In this document: positions 21,051 to 22,125 of the stretch, piece after piece
How the letters are laid out: the number at the start of each line of letters is the position of its first letter
Numbering within the stretch: position 1 is the first letter of the stretch
DNA from: a virus
DNA: 22,125 nucleotides
Virus record (IMG/VR): IMGVR_UViG_3300044616_000808
Location: 1-22,125 of that record
Strand: one strand, 5' to 3'
Notes under the pieces: model-generated
What the model was told of the DNA's origin: nothing
The model's database searches: none
Seen by the model: only the letters and a program-made list of their open reading frames with translations
Made by a program: the position numbers and the translations under genes

Positions 21051-21206
21051 ATGAAAGAATACCTCAAACAACCTTCCACTTGGCTCGGACTTGCTAAACT
21101 TGGCGCTGCCCTCGGGCTGTACAGCACTGGCATCGGTGGAGCCATCGCGCAGGGCGTTATGGCAATTTTTGGCATTATTGACGTAATTCGTAACGAGAAA
21201 CGGTGA
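21051..21206 (+). CDS. Small hydrophobic protein, holin candidate, 51 aa
   Basis: The start at 21051 follows the previous stop by two bases and gives MKEYLKQPSTWLGLAKLGAA, LGLYSTGIGGAIAQGVMAIF and GIIDVIRNEKR. A charged N-terminus, a Gly/Ala-rich hydrophobic middle (about 11-46) that could cross the membrane once or twice, and a basic C-terminus resemble small phage holins. A longer frame from 20994 lies inside the previous gene and is unlikely. The stop overlaps the GTG start of the endolysin (GTGA), which is the usual holin-endolysin arrangement. Holin function is inference from size and context. Confidence 0.65.
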   Translation: MKEYLKQPSTWLGLAKLGAALGLYSTGIGGAIAQGVMAIFGIIDVIRNEKR

Positions 21207-21679
21207 TTGACGAGCGATCAGCCAAACACATCGCAACTCTGCTTCCCGAAGTTCAGGACGCATTTACAGCTTTTTTGCTCGATGCCAAACAGATAGCAGC
21301 TAAAGACGGCTTGGACTACAGAGTCATCTGCGGTACTCGATCATGGAACGAACAGGCTGCACTGTACGCCAAGGGGCGCACTGCGCCGGGACCAAAGGTG
21401 ACTAATGCCAAACCGGGATCATCGATGCACAACTTCGGACTCGCCATCGACTGCGGCGTGTTCAAGGGCAAAGTGTACATGGATGACGGGACACCCGCTG
21501 ACAAAAAGACAGCGGATCTTATGCATAAACACGTCTCAACGCTGTGTGCAAAGCACAACCTTAGATGGGGCGGCAATTTCAAGAAGCTTTATGATGCGCC
21601 TCATTTTGAGTATAATACTCCTTATACTGTTAGCGAGCTGTGCATTCGCTGGGAAAAAGAGCAGTCTTTAATTGTTTAA
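21203..21679 (+). CDS. Endolysin, M15/VanY-type L-Ala-D-Glu peptidase, 158 aa
   Basis: The enzyme cuts the peptide stem of peptidoglycan during lysis. The family signature is clear: GTRSWNEQAALYAKGRTAPG (44-63), VTNAKPGSSMHNFGLAIDCG (66-85) and DAPHFEY (131-137). The zinc ligands are H76, D83 and H134; the acid E136 and R46 fit the active site. Length is typical of single-domain phage T5-like endolysins; no cell-wall-binding domain and no signal peptide, so it needs a holin. The start is GTG at 21203, overlapping the stop of the small hydrophobic gene as GTGA. This enzyme type suits a Gram-negative or other diaminopimelate-containing wall. Confidence 0.93.
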   Translation: MIDERSAKHIATLLPEVQDAFTAFLLDAKQIAAKDGLDYRVICGTRSWNEQAALYAKGRTAPGPKVTNAKPGSSMHNFGLAIDCGVFKGKVYMDDGTPADKKTADLMHKHVSTLCAKHNLRWGGNFKKLYDAPHFEYNTPYTVSELCIRWEKEQSLIV

Positions 21680-21683
21680 CTAT

Positions 21684-21929
21684 ATGCCTAAAACTGATGC
21701 CAAAGCTTTATTGATGATTCTTGGAGGCCCGATGGGGACAAAAAGAGGAAAGTCATGCCCCGAATGCGAATCGCCGCTTGAATCGAATGGCTGTTGTTCT
21801 GAGTGTGGGTACGGGGAAGAAGAGGAGGAGTATGAGGAGGAAGAAGAGGAAGATCACAATAGCCGCATGATTGAGCTTCGCGACGACCTTCAGCGGATTG
21901 TAGATAAACTCAGCAAGTTAATCTCTTAA
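21684..21929 (+). CDS. Small zinc-ribbon protein with acidic run, 81 aa
   Basis: I chose the ATG at 21684, four bases after the endolysin stop; an upstream TTG would overlap it. The protein has SCPECESPLESNGCCSECGYG, two CxxC pairs that would bind one zinc (zinc-ribbon type), followed by a Glu-rich run (about residues 45-57) and a helical C-terminus (IELRDDLQRIVDKLSKLIS). No named family is recognised. Possible roles include interaction with host transcription or a basic virion protein. The stop overlaps the next ATG (TAATG). Confidence 0.75.
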   Translation: MPKTDAKALLMILGGPMGTKRGKSCPECESPLESNGCCSECGYGEEEEEYEEEEEEDHNSRMIELRDDLQRIVDKLSKLIS

Positions 21930-22125
21930 TGCCTTCTCAGCCAGAGCTTGAATCGGACAACAGCTATATTGGGTTTTCCAGTAGGCTGGATCCTGCAAAT
22001 TTGCCGCAGGGCATTCTTCAGGCAGCTCAAAACATTCGGCTACAGCGGGGGATTGCACAGCCCAGAAAAGGCTGCCAGCGGCTTACAAGCACTGATCTTG
22101 AATCGCTGACAATGGTTGGCTCTTC
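21929..22125 (+). CDS. N-terminus of a virion structural protein (cut by window edge)
   Basis: From the ATG at 21929, coupled to the previous stop as TAATG, the frame runs open to the window end (65 complete codons). It reads MPSQPELESDNSYIGFSSRL, DPANLPQGILQAAQNIRLQR, GIAQPRKGCQRLTSTDLESL. The pattern 'G..SRLDP..LP.G....A.N.RL..G....R.G' is one I associate with the beginnings of large phage tail or neck proteins that assemble on the virion. Only the start is visible, so the exact role stays open. Confidence 0.6.
   Translation, partial: MPSQPELESDNSYIGFSSRLDPANLPQGILQAAQNIRLQRGIAQPRKGCQRLTSTDLESLTMVGS

Noticed and set aside
1-22125. tRNA genes
   Set aside because: I looked in the intergenic stretches for a cloverleaf with a TTCGA-type T loop and found none.

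Overview
The window reads as part of a tailed double-stranded DNA phage (Caudoviricetes). It carries, in order on the + strand, a large terminase subunit, portal, a small protein, scaffold, an SU10/DUF5309-type major capsid protein, probable neck proteins, three large fibre/receptor-binding-type genes, two small membrane proteins, an M15 peptidase endolysin and the start of another virion protein. A scaffold next to a terminase-portal pair, with no tape-measure or tail-sheath gene visible, suggests a podovirus-like particle, but the rest of the genome is outside the window. The host cannot be named. Almost no start codon has a Shine-Dalgarno sequence, which would suit a host that rarely uses one, or heavy use of stop/start coupling.

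Layout. Positions 1-2162 are a GC-richer accessory region, mostly on the - strand: the end of a + strand gene at the edge, three tiny - strand genes separated by AT-rich repetitive spacers, then a - strand operon (47-aa membrane protein, GP88-family protein, 68-aa protein) that ends in a good intrinsic terminator. Positions 2163-2892 hold no convincing gene; they contain three pairs of short direct repeats, a + strand terminator and an operator-like dyad. Two small + strand genes follow (2893-3491), ended by another terminator. Positions 3542-3996 have no gene but many nested inverted repeats and look like a large structured RNA or long structured leader just upstream of terL.

The virion block starts at 3997. 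The terminase is interrupted exactly inside its Walker A ATP-binding loop by a 132-residue mini-intein without a homing endonuclease. Portal, scaffold and capsid follow in normal order. Between the capsid gene and the next gene lies the most unusual element of the window: four tandem copies (10665-10995) of an RNA-like motif. All four share 30 invariant bases in three blocks, have a changing internal hairpin arm, and end in a hairpin whose GAGAGA loop is constant while its stem sequence covaries. I do not recognise it as any known RNA family.

From 13239 to 20602 three long genes encode repetitive fibre or adhesin-like proteins, the first two sharing an N-terminal module. The lysis region (20869-21679) combines two small membrane proteins with an L-alanyl-D-glutamate-type peptidase. 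All genes from 3997 onward are on one strand, close together or overlapping, as expected for a late morphogenesis operon.
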